Position numbers and translations under genes: made by a program
Assembly (NCBI RefSeq): GCF_020410765.1
Contig: NZ_CP084541.1
Coordinates: 1,421,001-1,485,000, forward strand
Reading direction: 5' to 3'
Length of the DNA: 64,000 nucleotides
From: Streptomyces marincola
Lineage (GTDB): Bacteria; Actinomycetota; Actinomycetes; Streptomycetales; Streptomycetaceae
In this document: positions 1 to 8,678 of the stretch, one piece after another
Layout of the letters: each line of letters opens with the position of its first letter
Position numbering within the stretch: position 1 is the stretch's first letter
Notes under the pieces: model-generated
The model's input: only the letters and a program-made list of their open reading frames with translations
Databases searched by the model: none
What the model was told of the DNA's origin: nothing

Positions 1-367
1 CGGACGCGAGCCGTTCCAGCGCCGCATGGCCCGCGTCGGCGGGCAGGTCGAGCACGTCGTGGGCGCGGCCGGTCGCGGTGATGAAGTTGGCCTCGGGGTC
101 GGCCCGCAGCCAGCGCAGGATCTGCTCGGGGTCGGTCGTGGCCTGGGTCTGCCAGGCGAGCGACACCGGGTGGCGGCCCGGGGTGGGACAGCCGATGCGC
201 TCGCACGAACAGCCGTAGCCCTGCGGGTGCGCCGCCGGCGCGAGCGGCAGGCCCGCGCGCGCGGCGGCGAGCAGCAGCTCCTCGCGGGCCAGGGCCGCGG
301 CGGCGCCTGCGGCTGCGCCGCGCGCACCGCGCCGCAGCCAGCGGGGGAATCTGCTCTCGCGTTCCAT
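1..367 (-). CDS. Bifunctional DNA primase/polymerase N-terminal domain protein (partial)
   Basis: The gene reads leftward from ATG at 367, preceded by AGGAGG three to four bases away, and runs off the window, so only about 122 N-terminal residues are visible. The segment GYGCSCERIGCPTPGRHP, followed by a W-Q-TxATTDPEQI stretch, resembles the Prim-Pol N-terminal domain (PF09250) of many streptomycete proteins of unknown role. In plasmids and phages such domains act in replication priming; chromosomal streptomycete copies are mostly uncharacterised. The N-terminus is Ala/Arg-rich with no signal peptide. It lies 59 bp downstream of the Rsm22-like gene on the same strand and may be co-transcribed. 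The family call rests on the Cys-rich motif and general resemblance. Confidence 0.7.
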   Translation of the reverse strand, partial: MERESRFPRWLRRGARGAAAGAAAALAREELLLAAARAGLPLAPAAHPQGYGCSCERIGCPTPGRHPVSLAWQTQATTDPEQILRWLRADPEANFITATGRAHDVLDLPADAGHAALERLAS

Positions 368-426
368 GAGCCTCCTGCCGCGTCACTTCTTGGCCGACGA
401 GCCGTGGAGCGTCTGCGGCCGTTCGT

Positions 427-1488
427 TTATTCCGCTGTAACGTGCGTGTCGCGCGTATCGGGCACATCCTGCCCTGTACCGGTCCCGGATGGGTAATCGG
501 GAGAAACGGTGGAAACGGGCGGCCACGCGGCGCCCCACTCGGCGGAGCGGGCCGCCCGGTAGTCCTCGCGGTGCCGTTTCGACACCGTGGTCCGGCCGAT
601 CCCGCCGTCCGCCGCACACACGTCGAGCAGCACCTGGCCCTTGCGCAGCAGGGGCCTGCGCACGACGCGGCCGGGCGCCGGCGCCCCCGCGACGCGCTCG
701 TGCGCGGCGGCGACGTAGGCGAACTTCTCGTCCTCGTACGGCAGCACGCCGCCTTTCACCCGTCGGTGGAGTGCCGAACGGCTGACCCGTGCCGCGAAGT
801 GGCACCAGTCCTCGCCTCCGGCGAGGGGGCAGGTGTTGCCGTGCGGGCAGGGCGCGAGGACGCGGAGCCCGGCGGCGAGCAGCCGGTCGCGGGCCGCGCG
901 CACGCGCCGGTGGCCGTCGGGGGTGCCGGGCTCGACGAGGACGACGGCGGCGCCGGCCGCAGCGGCGGCGTCCACCAGGGCGTCCCGGTCCGCCGGTGGC
1001 AGCTCGCCGAGCAGGTACGAGGCGGTGACGAGGTCGGCCGCGGGCAGGTCGGCCCCGGTGCCGCCGAGGCCGGCTCTGCGCCACTCGACGCCGTCGAGGC
1101 GGCCCGCGGCGAGTTCGCGGCCGAGGTCGAGCGCGGGCCCCGCCCGGTCGAGGACGACCGTGCGCGGGCCCGGCCCGCCGGCCCAGACGGCGTCGGCGGC
1201 CCAGGCCGCGGCGCCGGTGCCGCCGCCGAGGTCGAGGTGGGTCGCGGGCGCCCAGCCCGCGGCCCGTTCCGCGAAGGCGGCGAGCGCGGCGCGCACGGCC
1301 TCGTAGGTGGCCGGCATGCGGTAGGCGGCGTAGGCGAGCGCGGTGGCCCGGTCGGCGAGGACGGGCGCGGGGCCGCCCTCGCGGTACCCGCTCATCAGCC
1401 GCTCGACGGCCTCCGCCGCCCGGCGGGGCGGCAGGCCGTCGAGCAGCTGGTCAAGCGCGGTGCGCAGGCGCTCGGAAGTGCTGGTCAC
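427..1488 (-). CDS. Rsm22-family small ribosomal subunit methyltransferase-like protein
   Basis: The protein has 353 residues and starts with GTG at 1488. A SAM-binding glycine loop (LDLGGGTG, residues about 85-92) is followed by an acidic strand end (VVLDRAG). Four cysteines at about 214, 220, 229 and 291, in CPHGNTCP, DWCHF and DVCAADGG, match the pattern reported to bind a 4Fe-4S cluster in Rsm22/METTL17 proteins, which act on the small ribosomal subunit. The first four bases overlap the stop codon of the upstream transporter gene (GTGA), so the two are probably translationally coupled. The stop is TAA. The family assignment is firm; the exact substrate in bacteria is not known to me. Confidence 0.85.
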   Translation of the reverse strand: MTSTSERLRTALDQLLDGLPPRRAAEAVERLMSGYREGGPAPVLADRATALAYAAYRMPATYEAVRAALAAFAERAAGWAPATHLDLGGGTGAAAWAADAVWAGGPGPRTVVLDRAGPALDLGRELAAGRLDGVEWRRAGLGGTGADLPAADLVTASYLLGELPPADRDALVDAAAAAGAAVVLVEPGTPDGHRRVRAARDRLLAAGLRVLAPCPHGNTCPLAGGEDWCHFAARVSRSALHRRVKGGVLPYEDEKFAYVAAAHERVAGAPAPGRVVRRPLLRKGQVLLDVCAADGGIGRTTVSKRHREDYRAARSAEWGAAWPPVSTVSPDYPSGTGTGQDVPDTRDTHVTAE

Positions 1489-2849
1489 CGGGTCAGGATA
1501 GGGCCGCGGGCGCGGCGGCGCGGGCGGCAGAGGGTGACGAAGCAGAGCACGGCCAGCAGCGCGAACGTGAGCTGCACCACGGCCATGGGCACCGCCGTGT
1601 CCTCGCCCGCGACGCCGACCAGCGGCGAGGCGACCGCGCCGACGAAGAACGCGGACGCGCCCAGCAGCGCCGACGCGGACCCGGCGACGTGCCCGGCCCG
1701 GTCCAGGCCCTCGGCGTTGGCGTTGGGCAGGACCAGCGGCATCGCGCCCATCAGGACGAACAGGCCGATCGAGATGGCGACGAGGCCCGGGTCGCCGAAC
1801 ACGCCGCTGGTCATCACCACGAGCGCCGCGGCGGCCAGGGTGATCACCAGCAGGCCGGCGGCCATGATCCGGTGGGTGGGGACGCGGCCGACGAGGATCT
1901 TGCCGTTGACCTGGCCCATGGCGACCAGCGAGATGGAGTTGAGCATGAACAGGAGGCTGAACGTCTGCGGCGAGGCGCCGTAGATCTCCTGGATGACGAA
2001 CGGGGAGGCCGCGATGTAGGCGAAGAGCGAGGCGAACACCAGGCTGCCGACCAGCAGGTGGCCGGTGAAGACGCGGTCGGTGAACAGGCCGCCCATCGCG
2101 CGCAGCGCGGTGGGCACGCCGCCGCCGTTGCGCCGCTCGGCCGGCAGGGTCTCGGGCAGCCAGCGGTGGACGACGAGGACGAGGAGGAGCCCGGCGACCG
2201 CGAGCACCACGAAGATGCCGCGCCAGTCGGTGAACCGCATCAGCTGGCCGCCGAAGACGGGTGCCATGATCGGGGCCACGCCGGAGATGAGCATGAGGGT
2301 GGAGAAGAAGCGGGCCATGGCGATGCCGTCGAACAGGTCGCGGACCACGGCCCTGGCGATGACGACCCCGGCGGCGCCCGCGAGGCCCTGGAGGAGCCTG
2401 AAGACGGTCAGGGTCTCCACGTTGGGCGCGAGGGCGCAGGCCAGGGAGGCCGCGACGTAGGCGAGCATGCCGATCATCAACGGCAGCCGGCGGCCGAGCT
2501 GGTCGCTCATCGGGCCGACGACGAGCTGGCCGAGGCCGAGGCCGAGGAGGCAGGCCGTCAGGGTCAGCTGCACGGTGGCGGCGCCGGTGCCGAGGGCGTC
2601 CCCGATGTCCGGCAGGGCCGGCAGGTACATGTCCATGGACAGCGGCGGCACGGCGGTGAGGCCGCCGAGGATGAGGGTGAGCAGCAGTCCGGCCCGCTGC
2701 TTGCGACTCATGTCGCCGCGGGCCGGTGGGTGTGCCGCCGTGGCCTCGGGTCGTCCCCGGGTGGGCGGAGGGGTCGGTGGTGAGCTGGGTATCGGGTCGG
2801 TCAGGGGGGTGGAGCCGGGGGCGGCCGTGGGCTGGCCGGGCTGGTTCAT
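1485..2849 (-). CDS. Bcr/CflA-family MFS drug efflux transporter
   Basis: This 454-residue integral membrane protein has about twelve hydrophobic segments. It begins with the first-helix signature LSMDMYLPALPDIG typical of Bcr/CflA multidrug exporters and has the MFS loop 2-3 motif GPMSDQLGRR. Members export drugs such as bicyclomycin, chloramphenicol or sulfonamides using the proton gradient. The start at 2849 has GGAGAGG just upstream and gives a Pro-rich cytoplasmic tail of about 46 residues; a shorter start at 2711 is possible but lacks a good ribosome site. The gene is translationally coupled to the Rsm22-like gene. Its substrate cannot be read from sequence. Confidence 0.9.
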   Translation of the reverse strand: MNQPGQPTAAPGSTPLTDPIPSSPPTPPPTRGRPEATAAHPPARGDMSRKQRAGLLLTLILGGLTAVPPLSMDMYLPALPDIGDALGTGAATVQLTLTACLLGLGLGQLVVGPMSDQLGRRLPLMIGMLAYVAASLACALAPNVETLTVFRLLQGLAGAAGVVIARAVVRDLFDGIAMARFFSTLMLISGVAPIMAPVFGGQLMRFTDWRGIFVVLAVAGLLLVLVVHRWLPETLPAERRNGGGVPTALRAMGGLFTDRVFTGHLLVGSLVFASLFAYIAASPFVIQEIYGASPQTFSLLFMLNSISLVAMGQVNGKILVGRVPTHRIMAAGLLVITLAAAALVVMTSGVFGDPGLVAISIGLFVLMGAMPLVLPNANAEGLDRAGHVAGSASALLGASAFFVGAVASPLVGVAGEDTAVPMAVVQLTFALLAVLCFVTLCRPRRRARGPILTR

Positions 2850-3320
2850 GAACCTCTCCGTGAAGCGCGGGAACGATCCGATCATCCCACGAATTGATGT
2901 GCGACCCCAGTTGGTTTGCTCCGTCCGCGCCGTGCTGTGCGCCGTGCGCGCGGGCCTGCGGACGTGCCGGCCGGCGCGCCCCGCGCGGGCGCACCACCGG
3001 CCGCCACGGGCGCCGACCGGTCGCGCGGCGCCCGGTGGCCCGCTGCGCCGCGCGGCGTGGAAGCGCTGGTCACCGGGGATGCCGCACGACCGGGTGGCCC
3101 TCGGGCCCGCGTGCGGGGGCGGACCGGGAACCCGTCGGCCCAGGCCCGCGGACGCGCCGGGCGCACGCCCCCGGCGCGCTCCGCGTGCCCCTCGGCGCGG
3201 GTACGGACGTGACCAACCACACGCGCGACGCACACGCCGTGCTCAGGCGCGGGCGAGGCGGCGGCGCGCCGTTCGCCAGGACGCGGAATACGCGGACGCA
3301 GCCTGCCGGTTGGCCCCGGC
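2850..3320. other. Intergenic region between divergent genes
   Basis: This 471-bp, very GC-rich stretch separates the leftward transporter from the rightward PhzF gene and must hold both promoters. Open frames here on both strands have arginine/proline-rich translations with no recognisable domain, so no gene is called. I see no convincing -10/-35 pair or operator. Confidence 0.5.
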
Positions 3321-4211
3321 ATGACACACGACATCCTGCGGTACGCGGCGTTCACCGGCGACCCGGCGGGCGGCAATCCGGCCGGCGTGGTGCTGGACGC
3401 GGCGGGCCTCGACGAGGCGGAGATGCTGCGGATCGCGGCCGAGGTGGGCTACTCGGAGACGGCCTTCCTGACCCGCGCGCCCGAGGGCGGCGAGGGCGCG
3501 TTCGCGGTCCGCTACTTCAGCCCGCTCGCCGAGGTCCCGTTCTGCGGGCACGCCACCGTCGCGGCTGCCGTGGCCCTGGCGGAACGCGGCGCGCCCGGCG
3601 AGCTGACCTTCCGCACCCGGGCCGGCGCGGTCCCCGTGGCCGTGTCCGCGACGGACGGCGCGCCGAGCGCGACGCTCACCAGCGTGCCGCCGTATCAGGA
3701 GCCGGTGGACCCGGCCGACCTGGCCGAGGCGCTCGCGGCCCTCGACTGGGCGGCCGGCGACCTCGACCCGGAGCTGCCGCCCCGCATCGCGTTCGCCGGG
3801 GCGCGGCACCTGGTGCTCGGCGCCGGGACGCGGGAGCGCCTGGCCCGCCTCGACTACGACGCCGAGCGCCTGGCCGCGCTGATGCGGCGCCTCGACCTGA
3901 CGACGGTGCACCTGGCGTGGCGCGAGTCGCCCGCCGTGCACCATGTGCGCAACGCCTTCCCCGTGGGCGGCGTGGCCGAGGACCCGGCGACCGGCGCCGC
4001 GGCGGCGGCCTACGGCGGCTACCTGCGCTCCCTCGGCCTGGCCGCGCCCCCCGACGTGCTCACCCTGCACCAGGGCCACGACCTCGGCCGCCCGGCCCTG
4101 CTGACGGTCACGCTCTCCGCGGACGCCCCGGGTGTGCGCGTGCGCGGCACGGCCGTGGCCATCCCGTCCGGGGGTCGAGATCAGGACCGGGACGAGGGGC
4201 CGGCCGCCTGA
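3321..4211 (+). CDS. PhzF-family isomerase/epimerase
   Basis: The 296-residue protein shows the two-lobed PhzF signatures: GNPAGVVL near the N-terminus, YSETAFL with the presumed catalytic Glu46, RYFSPLAEVPFCGHAT, and EDPATGAAAAAYGGYL in the second lobe. PhzF isomerises trans-2,3-dihydro-3-hydroxyanthranilate in phenazine synthesis, but most homologues lie outside phenazine clusters and their substrates are unknown. No other phenazine gene is nearby, so the name marks the fold, not the pathway. The ribosome site ahead of the ATG is weak. The 3' end converges on the MDR reductase gene 22 bp away. Confidence 0.9.
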   Translation: MTHDILRYAAFTGDPAGGNPAGVVLDAAGLDEAEMLRIAAEVGYSETAFLTRAPEGGEGAFAVRYFSPLAEVPFCGHATVAAAVALAERGAPGELTFRTRAGAVPVAVSATDGAPSATLTSVPPYQEPVDPADLAEALAALDWAAGDLDPELPPRIAFAGARHLVLGAGTRERLARLDYDAERLAALMRRLDLTTVHLAWRESPAVHHVRNAFPVGGVAEDPATGAAAAAYGGYLRSLGLAAPPDVLTLHQGHDLGRPALLTVTLSADAPGVRVRGTAVAIPSGGRDQDRDEGPAA

Positions 4212-4232
4212 CGGGGGACTCGGCCGGCGGCC
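4202..4232. terminator. Possible bidirectional hairpin
   Basis: A GGCCGCC/GGCGGCC inverted repeat (4202-4208 and 4226-4232) with a 17-nt loop spans the gap between two convergent genes and overlaps the end of the PhzF gene. No T-run follows. It may limit read-through in either direction. Confidence 0.35.
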
Positions 4233-4233
4233 C

Positions 4234-5289
4234 TCACGGCACGACGACGATCTTGCCCACGTGCGCGCCGCGCCGGAACTCCTCCTGCGCGGCGTGGAGT
4301 TCGCCCAGGGGGAAGCGCGCCGCGACGCGCGGCCTGATGCCGCCGGTCGCGGCCAGCTCCGCCAGGGCCGCGAAGTGGGCGCGGGTGTGCATCGACGAGC
4401 CGATGAGGCTGAGGTTGTGCAGGTACAGGCGGCGCAGGTCGAACCGCACGACGGGGCCCGCGACGGCGCCCGCGATCACCCAGCGGGCGCCTTCGCGCAG
4501 CGTGGGCAGCAGCCGTTCCGGCCACGGCCCGCCCGCCACGTCCGCGACGGCGTCGAGTCCTTCGGGGGCCAGCGCCCCCACCTGGCGAACCAGCTCCTCC
4601 GGGTCGGTGTCCCGGTCGAGGGTGGCCTCGGCGCCCGCGTCGCGCAGCTCCGCCGCCTTGGAGCCGCTGGTGAGGGCAAGCACCCGCGCCCCGCGCGCGG
4701 CGGCCAGCTGCACGAGGGCGAGTCCGACGCCGCCGGACGCCCCGGTCACCAGCACCGTCTCGCCGCCCGCGAGCCGGGCGCGTTCGAGCATGCCCATCGC
4801 CGTTCCGTAGGCGACGGGCAGGGCGGCGAGTTCCTCGTCGGACAGCGGCGACGAGGTCATGTCGTGCAGCCTGGCGGCCTCCACGGCCACGTACGCGGCG
4901 AATCCGCCGTCCGCCTCGCTGCCCAGCAGCCCGACGGGTGGCGCGTCCTCGTGCTCGTCCGCGTAGAAGGCGGGGTCGACCAGGACCCGGCGGCCCGTCC
5001 ACTCCTCGGAGACGTCCTCGGCGACCGCGGCGACGACCCCCGCGATGTCCCCGCCCTGGATGCGCGGGAAGTCCAGCGGCCCGCGCCAGCCGGCCTCCGC
5101 CTCGGGGCGGCCCGGCAGCCCGTAGGCGCCCTCCCTGGTCCACACGTCCGTGTTGTTCAGCGCCGCCGCGGTCACCCGCACGAGCACCCGGCCGGGGCCG
5201 ACGGCCGGCACGGGCCAGTCGGTCCTCAGTTCGAGTGCGTCGGGGCCCCCGTGCCTGACCAGGACGGCGGCGGTCATCAGGTCGTTCAT
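4234..5289 (-). CDS. MDR-superfamily zinc-independent NAD(P)H-dependent oxidoreductase
   Basis: This 351-residue medium-chain dehydrogenase/reductase resembles quinone oxidoreductases. An N-terminal GroES-like part contains ALNNTDVWTREG and PRIQGGDIAGVV; the Rossmann part contains VLVTGASGGVG (about residues 179-189). The structural-zinc cysteines of classical alcohol dehydrogenases are absent, which fits a zinc-free enone or quinone reductase. The ATG at 5289 has GGAG five bases upstream; an adjacent ATG at 5292 is an alternative. It stands alone behind a strong hairpin that follows the DUF1876 gene. The substrate is unknown. Confidence 0.88.
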   Translation of the reverse strand: MNDLMTAAVLVRHGGPDALELRTDWPVPAVGPGRVLVRVTAAALNNTDVWTREGAYGLPGRPEAEAGWRGPLDFPRIQGGDIAGVVAAVAEDVSEEWTGRRVLVDPAFYADEHEDAPPVGLLGSEADGGFAAYVAVEAARLHDMTSSPLSDEELAALPVAYGTAMGMLERARLAGGETVLVTGASGGVGLALVQLAAARGARVLALTSGSKAAELRDAGAEATLDRDTDPEELVRQVGALAPEGLDAVADVAGGPWPERLLPTLREGARWVIAGAVAGPVVRFDLRRLYLHNLSLIGSSMHTRAHFAALAELAATGGIRPRVAARFPLGELHAAQEEFRRGAHVGKIVVVP

Positions 5290-5315
5290 CATCGCTCCAT
5301 GCTGCTTGCCGTTCC

Positions 5316-5360
5316 CCCGCCCCGCCCGGCGGGGGCGGATCCCCGGCCGGGCGGGGCGGG
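5316..5360 (-). terminator. GC-rich hairpin terminator
   Basis: A 15-bp perfect inverted repeat (5316-5330 with 5346-5360) encloses a 15-nt loop directly after the stop codon of the DUF1876 gene and before the MDR gene. No U-tract is present, as is common for actinomycete terminators. Confidence 0.55.
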
Positions 5361-5368
5361 CGGGGGAT

Positions 5369-5638
5369 TCAGGTCTTCAGGTGCCGGACGGGCCTGCGGG
5401 TGCTCGACTCGATGTCCTGCACCGTCAGGTGCACCAGCTGGTGCGAGAGCTCCGACAGGGCGCGGGCCACCGCGAGTTCGCGGCCGATCGCGGGGATGTG
5501 CGGGTCCTCGGGGTTGGCCCTCGCCGTGCCCTCGGCGACCAGGACGGTGTCCGGTTTGCCCTCAAGCCTGGCTTCCGCCCGCGTCATCCGGTTCTCGGTG
5601 TCGATGGACACCCGCACGTGCCATGTCTCGCTCGGCAT
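5369..5638 (-). CDS. DUF1876-family protein
   Basis: The 89-residue soluble protein starts at ATG 5638, with AGGGAG six bases upstream. Its N-terminal pattern, VRVSIDTENRMTRAEARLE, followed by GKPDTVLVAEGTAR and a C-terminal helix with REL-AVARALSELSHQL, is that of the DUF1876 family, small proteins with a double-stranded-RNA-binding-like fold often found in actinomycetes. The function is unknown. An upstream in-frame start would add a tail without family similarity and was not used. The gene is flanked by a hairpin downstream. Confidence 0.82.
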   Translation of the reverse strand: MPSETWHVRVSIDTENRMTRAEARLEGKPDTVLVAEGTARANPEDPHIPAIGRELAVARALSELSHQLVHLTVQDIESSTRRPVRHLKT

Positions 5639-5736
5639 CTGGCGCTCCCTGCTGCTCGTTCCCGTCGTCGGTCGGACCTCGTGACATTCCTGGGTTCCTC
5701 GGATCGCGCGTTCCATGTCCCCCGGGCCCGGGTCGG

Positions 5737-7147
5737 TCACGCCCCCCGCGCGGCGGGCGCCACGCGCAGGACGTCGAGCACGGGCCAGGGCACGTCGGGC
5801 CCGGCGCGCGAGGCGGACACCGCGACGCCGCCGGTGCCGGGCTCGGCGCGCGCGGTGCTGGTCAGCCGCACCCGCCCGTCGGCGACGACGGTGGTCCGGC
5901 CGCCGCGCACGGTGACGTCGAGCCGGTGGGACGTGCGGCGCGGCAGGGCGCGCTCCGCGCGCGTCGTGCCGTTCTCGACGATGCGGACGCGGTGGTGGGA
6001 GACCCGGATCTCGACGGGCGAGGCGCCGCCGACGCGGGCGGTGAGCCCGAACGTCGCGCCGCCCGCGGTCAGGCCCGAGACCTCGGCGCGCACGGTGTAG
6101 TCGTCCCAGTCGGCGCTCGCGTGCGGCGCGTACGACGCGTACTGGTGGCGGCCGGTCGCGGGCCGGTGCGGGCCGCCGCCGGGGAGTTCGCCCGGCCCCG
6201 GCGGCCTGCGGTCGGCGGCGAGCCAGCGGCCCGGATCGGCCAGCAGGTCGCCGCCGGGCGGCACGGGCGTGCGCCGCGCCACCTCGCGGACGAGCGCGTC
6301 CGCGGTGGTGGTGGCGAGGACTTCGAGCCGCTCGAACCGGCCGCCCGCGGCCGACCTGCGGCTCGGCGGCAGCGGCCGTTCCGCCTGGTTGGTGAGGGCC
6401 GCGGCGAACGTGTCCCGGATCAGCTCATCGGGGAAGCCGCGCTCGTCGGAGTACGGGTAGGAGAACAGCTCGGGCCTGGGCAGGCGGTGCTCCGCGAACG
6501 CCGCGAGGGAGCGGTCGATGTCCTCGCGCACCCCCGTGGCCGGCGCGCCGCCCGGCTCCCGGTCGTGCAGGTCGTGGCTGTGGCTCTGGAAGTCCCAGCG
6601 GCCGGACGCGCGCATGCGCGCGATCTCCTCCCAGGACAGGTAGTAGGGCCGGTGCCTGCCGACCCGGCCGGTGATGAGGAACGCCGACCCGTGCGCGCCG
6701 TGGCGCCGCAGGACGGGGTCGGCGTGCACCCACAGGCCGCCACAGGCCGCGCGTTCCGTCGTCGAACGTGAGCAGCACCCCGCGCGGCGGCAGCGGTCCG
6801 CCCTCGGCCCACGCGGTGAACTCGTCGGCGGTGAGCGTGCGGTAGCCGGCGGCGGTGAGGGCGGTGAGGTGGGCGTCGAGGCGTTCAGGACGCACGGTGT
6901 AGGGGCTGTCGCCGGGACCGATGTCGTGGTAGGCGAGGACCACGGGCGCGGCCCGTTCCGGCAGCCCGGCGCCGGCGGCGCGCCAGGCGGCGGTGCGGGC
7001 CGGGTCGGCCGCGGGCTCGGGCGCGTCGTCCTGGGCGGCGACGGGGTCGCCGGGTTCGTGCAGGTGCCAGGCCGCCGCGAACGGCGCGGCCAGCACGGCG
7101 GCGGCGGCCAGGCCGAGGCCGGCGCGCAGCAGGCGCGTGGTGCTCAC
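5737..7147 (-). pseudogene. Polysaccharide deacetylase family protein, frameshifted
   Basis: Translation from GTG at 7147 gives a membrane-anchored or secreted protein: a hydrophobic segment at residues 6-28, then the NodB-type start AYHDIGPGDSPYTV and metal-binding motif LLTFDDGTRGLW. Immediately after that the frame is lost. Downstream, another frame continues the family (HADPVLRRHGAHGSAFLITG, DFQSHSHDLHD, ELFSYPYSDERG) and adds a C-terminal domain of about 130 residues resembling a beta-sandwich carbohydrate-binding module, ending at 5737. The cause is a perfect 10-bp tandem duplication at 6731-6750; removing one unit restores one frame. It is the last gene of the exopolysaccharide-like operon and would deacetylate or trim the polymer. 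It may be a true pseudogene or a sequence error. Confidence 0.75.
6731..6750. repeat. 10-bp tandem duplication causing a frameshift
   Basis: CACAGGCCGC occurs twice in direct succession (6731-6740 and 6741-6750). Deleting one unit turns the reading TRGLWRPVGARRP into TRGLWVHADP and rejoins the deacetylase frames. Confidence 0.9.
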
Positions 7148-7251
7148 GGCAGGGGCCACTGCGGCAGCCGGCCGCGGCACAGGACGAAGGCGTAGAGCGC
7201 GGCGACGGCGAGTGCCGCGGCGGCGGAACGCAGGGCGGCCGGGACGTTCAC
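7144..7251 (-). CDS. 35-residue single-span membrane peptide
   Basis: A short frame from GTG at 7251 to TGA at 7144 encodes 35 residues with one hydrophobic helix (about residues 9-25, AALAVAALYAFVL) and a short basic, Pro/Trp-containing tail. Its GTG overlaps the stop of the GT2 gene by four bases and its TGA overlaps the GTG of the deacetylase gene by four bases. This back-to-back overlap supports real, coupled translation. It resembles no family I recognise. By position it may be a small accessory subunit of the polysaccharide synthase. Confidence 0.65.
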   Translation of the reverse strand: MNVPAALRSAAAALAVAALYAFVLCRGRLPQWPLP

Positions 7252-8678
7252 GCGGCACTCCTCGACCAGGTGGCACGGCGGATGGTGAGCAGGGACCACG
7301 GCAGCAGCCAGGCCAGGACGGTCGCCGACAGCAGGCTCATCAGCGGGCGGTAGCGCCAGCGCGTTCCCGGGTGGTCCAGGCGGAAGGCCAGGCCCCACAC
7401 GACTCCCTTGAGCGCGACGCCCGCCAGGTACAGGACGGTGAGCGCCCACAGCCCGGCGGCCGGGGCCCACACCAGGTGCCGGACGGCCATGGCGGGCGCG
7501 GCGAGCACCCACAGCACGTGCCCGTAGTAGAGGGCGGCGGCGCCGGGGCCGCGGCGCCACATGAAGGTGCCGGTGAAGAAGACGTTGCGGATGAAGCTCT
7601 TCTTCCAGCGGATCTGCTGGCGCAGGAACGGCCGCACGCGGGCCGGGACGGTGGTGCGCACCTCGGCGGAGCGCACGTAGCCGGTCCGCCAGCGCCGTTC
7701 CGGGTGGTCGGTGCCGCGGACGAACGGCGAGTCGGCGTGCCGCTCCTTCAGGCGCCGGCCGACGCGGAACTGGCCGAGGACGTAGGCGGTGAGCTGCCGG
7801 TCGGTGGCGAAGCGGAAGTCGCGGCCGAGGAAGCGGTCCTCGGCCCAGGCGGGCAGGTAGTTCCACACGGCGTCGCGGCGGAACACCGCGAGCGGGCCCG
7901 ACACGCAGGTCACGGAGCCGAAGACCGACTCGGCGCCCTTGGCGACGCGGAACTGCCCCTCGTACCAGACGTCCTGGACGCGGGCGAGCAGGGACGCGTC
8001 GGCGTTCAGCGCGCGGGCGTGGCCGCTGACGGCGCCGAGTTCGGGGTGCCGGACGAGGGCGTCGACGCAGCGGCCCAGCGCGTCGGGCGCGAGCAGGCAG
8101 TCGGAGTCGGTGAACGCGAGCACGTCGCCCTCCGCGCAGGCGGCGGCCCGCACCAGGGCGCGCTTCTTGCCGACGTTGCGGTCCAGGTACAGGACGCGGA
8201 TGGGGAGTTCGGCGGAAAGGGCGCGCAGCACCTCGGGCGTTCCGTCGGTGGAGGCGTCGTCGACGACGACGATGTCGAGCCGGGGGCAGTCGCCCGCCGC
8301 CATGGACCGCACGCACGCCTCGATGTGGTCGCGCTCGTCCCGGACGGCGAGCAGGAAGGTGACGCGGGGGCGGGGCGGCAGCGGCGGGAACCGCTCGGCG
8401 GCCCGGCGCGGGCGGCGGCGCAGGGTCCGCGTCGCGGGGTCGTCGTAGTGGCCGTAGGCGATGAACAGCATCGCGGTGGTCACGGCGAGCACGAGGAACC
8501 CGTAGCCGAGGACGAGCGGTCCGCCGGGCAGGCGGGGCGCCTGCGCGGCGAGCAGGACGAGCAGCGGAAGCAGGGCGAGGAGGGTGAGCAGGCGGCGCAG
8601 CGCGTGCCGCACGCCGTCGTCGGCCGGCAGGGCCCCGGGGGCGCGGTCGAGGCGGTGGGCGCGGGGGGCCGGAGTCAT
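7248..8678 (-). CDS. GT2-family processive polysaccharide synthase (hyaluronan/chitin synthase-like)
   Basis: The 476-residue membrane glycosyltransferase has two N-terminal hydrophobic segments (about 30-45 and 57-73), a cytoplasmic GT-A domain and several C-terminal membrane spans. Motifs: VVVDDAST (D140/D141 region), FTDSDC (about 190-194, the DxD metal site) and RQQIRWKKS, matching the QxxRW signature of processive beta-glycosyltransferases that polymerise and extrude a sugar chain. The ATG at 8678 overlaps the stop of the UDP-sugar dehydrogenase gene by four bases. That partner would supply a UDP-uronic acid, so a uronic-acid-containing exopolymer is a reasonable inference. Confidence 0.88.
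   Translation of the reverse strand: MTPAPRAHRLDRAPGALPADDGVRHALRRLLTLLALLPLLVLLAAQAPRLPGGPLVLGYGFLVLAVTTAMLFIAYGHYDDPATRTLRRRPRRAAERFPPLPPRPRVTFLLAVRDERDHIEACVRSMAAGDCPRLDIVVVDDASTDGTPEVLRALSAELPIRVLYLDRNVGKKRALVRAAACAEGDVLAFTDSDCLLAPDALGRCVDALVRHPELGAVSGHARALNADASLLARVQDVWYEGQFRVAKGAESVFGSVTCVSGPLAVFRRDAVWNYLPAWAEDRFLGRDFRFATDRQLTAYVLGQFRVGRRLKERHADSPFVRGTDHPERRWRTGYVRSAEVRTTVPARVRPFLRQQIRWKKSFIRNVFFTGTFMWRRGPGAAALYYGHVLWVLAAPAMAVRHLVWAPAAGLWALTVLYLAGVALKGVVWGLAFRLDHPGTRWRYRPLMSLLSATVLAWLLPWSLLTIRRATWSRSAA

Noticed and set aside
2882..3320. Open frames on both strands in the gap before the PhzF gene
   Set aside because: Arg/Pro/Ala-rich translations without family features or good ribosome sites; typical of chance frames in GC-rich DNA.
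3321..4211. Phenazine biosynthesis cluster suggested by PhzF
   Set aside because: No other phz genes are nearby and PhzF-fold proteins are widespread outside phenazine pathways.
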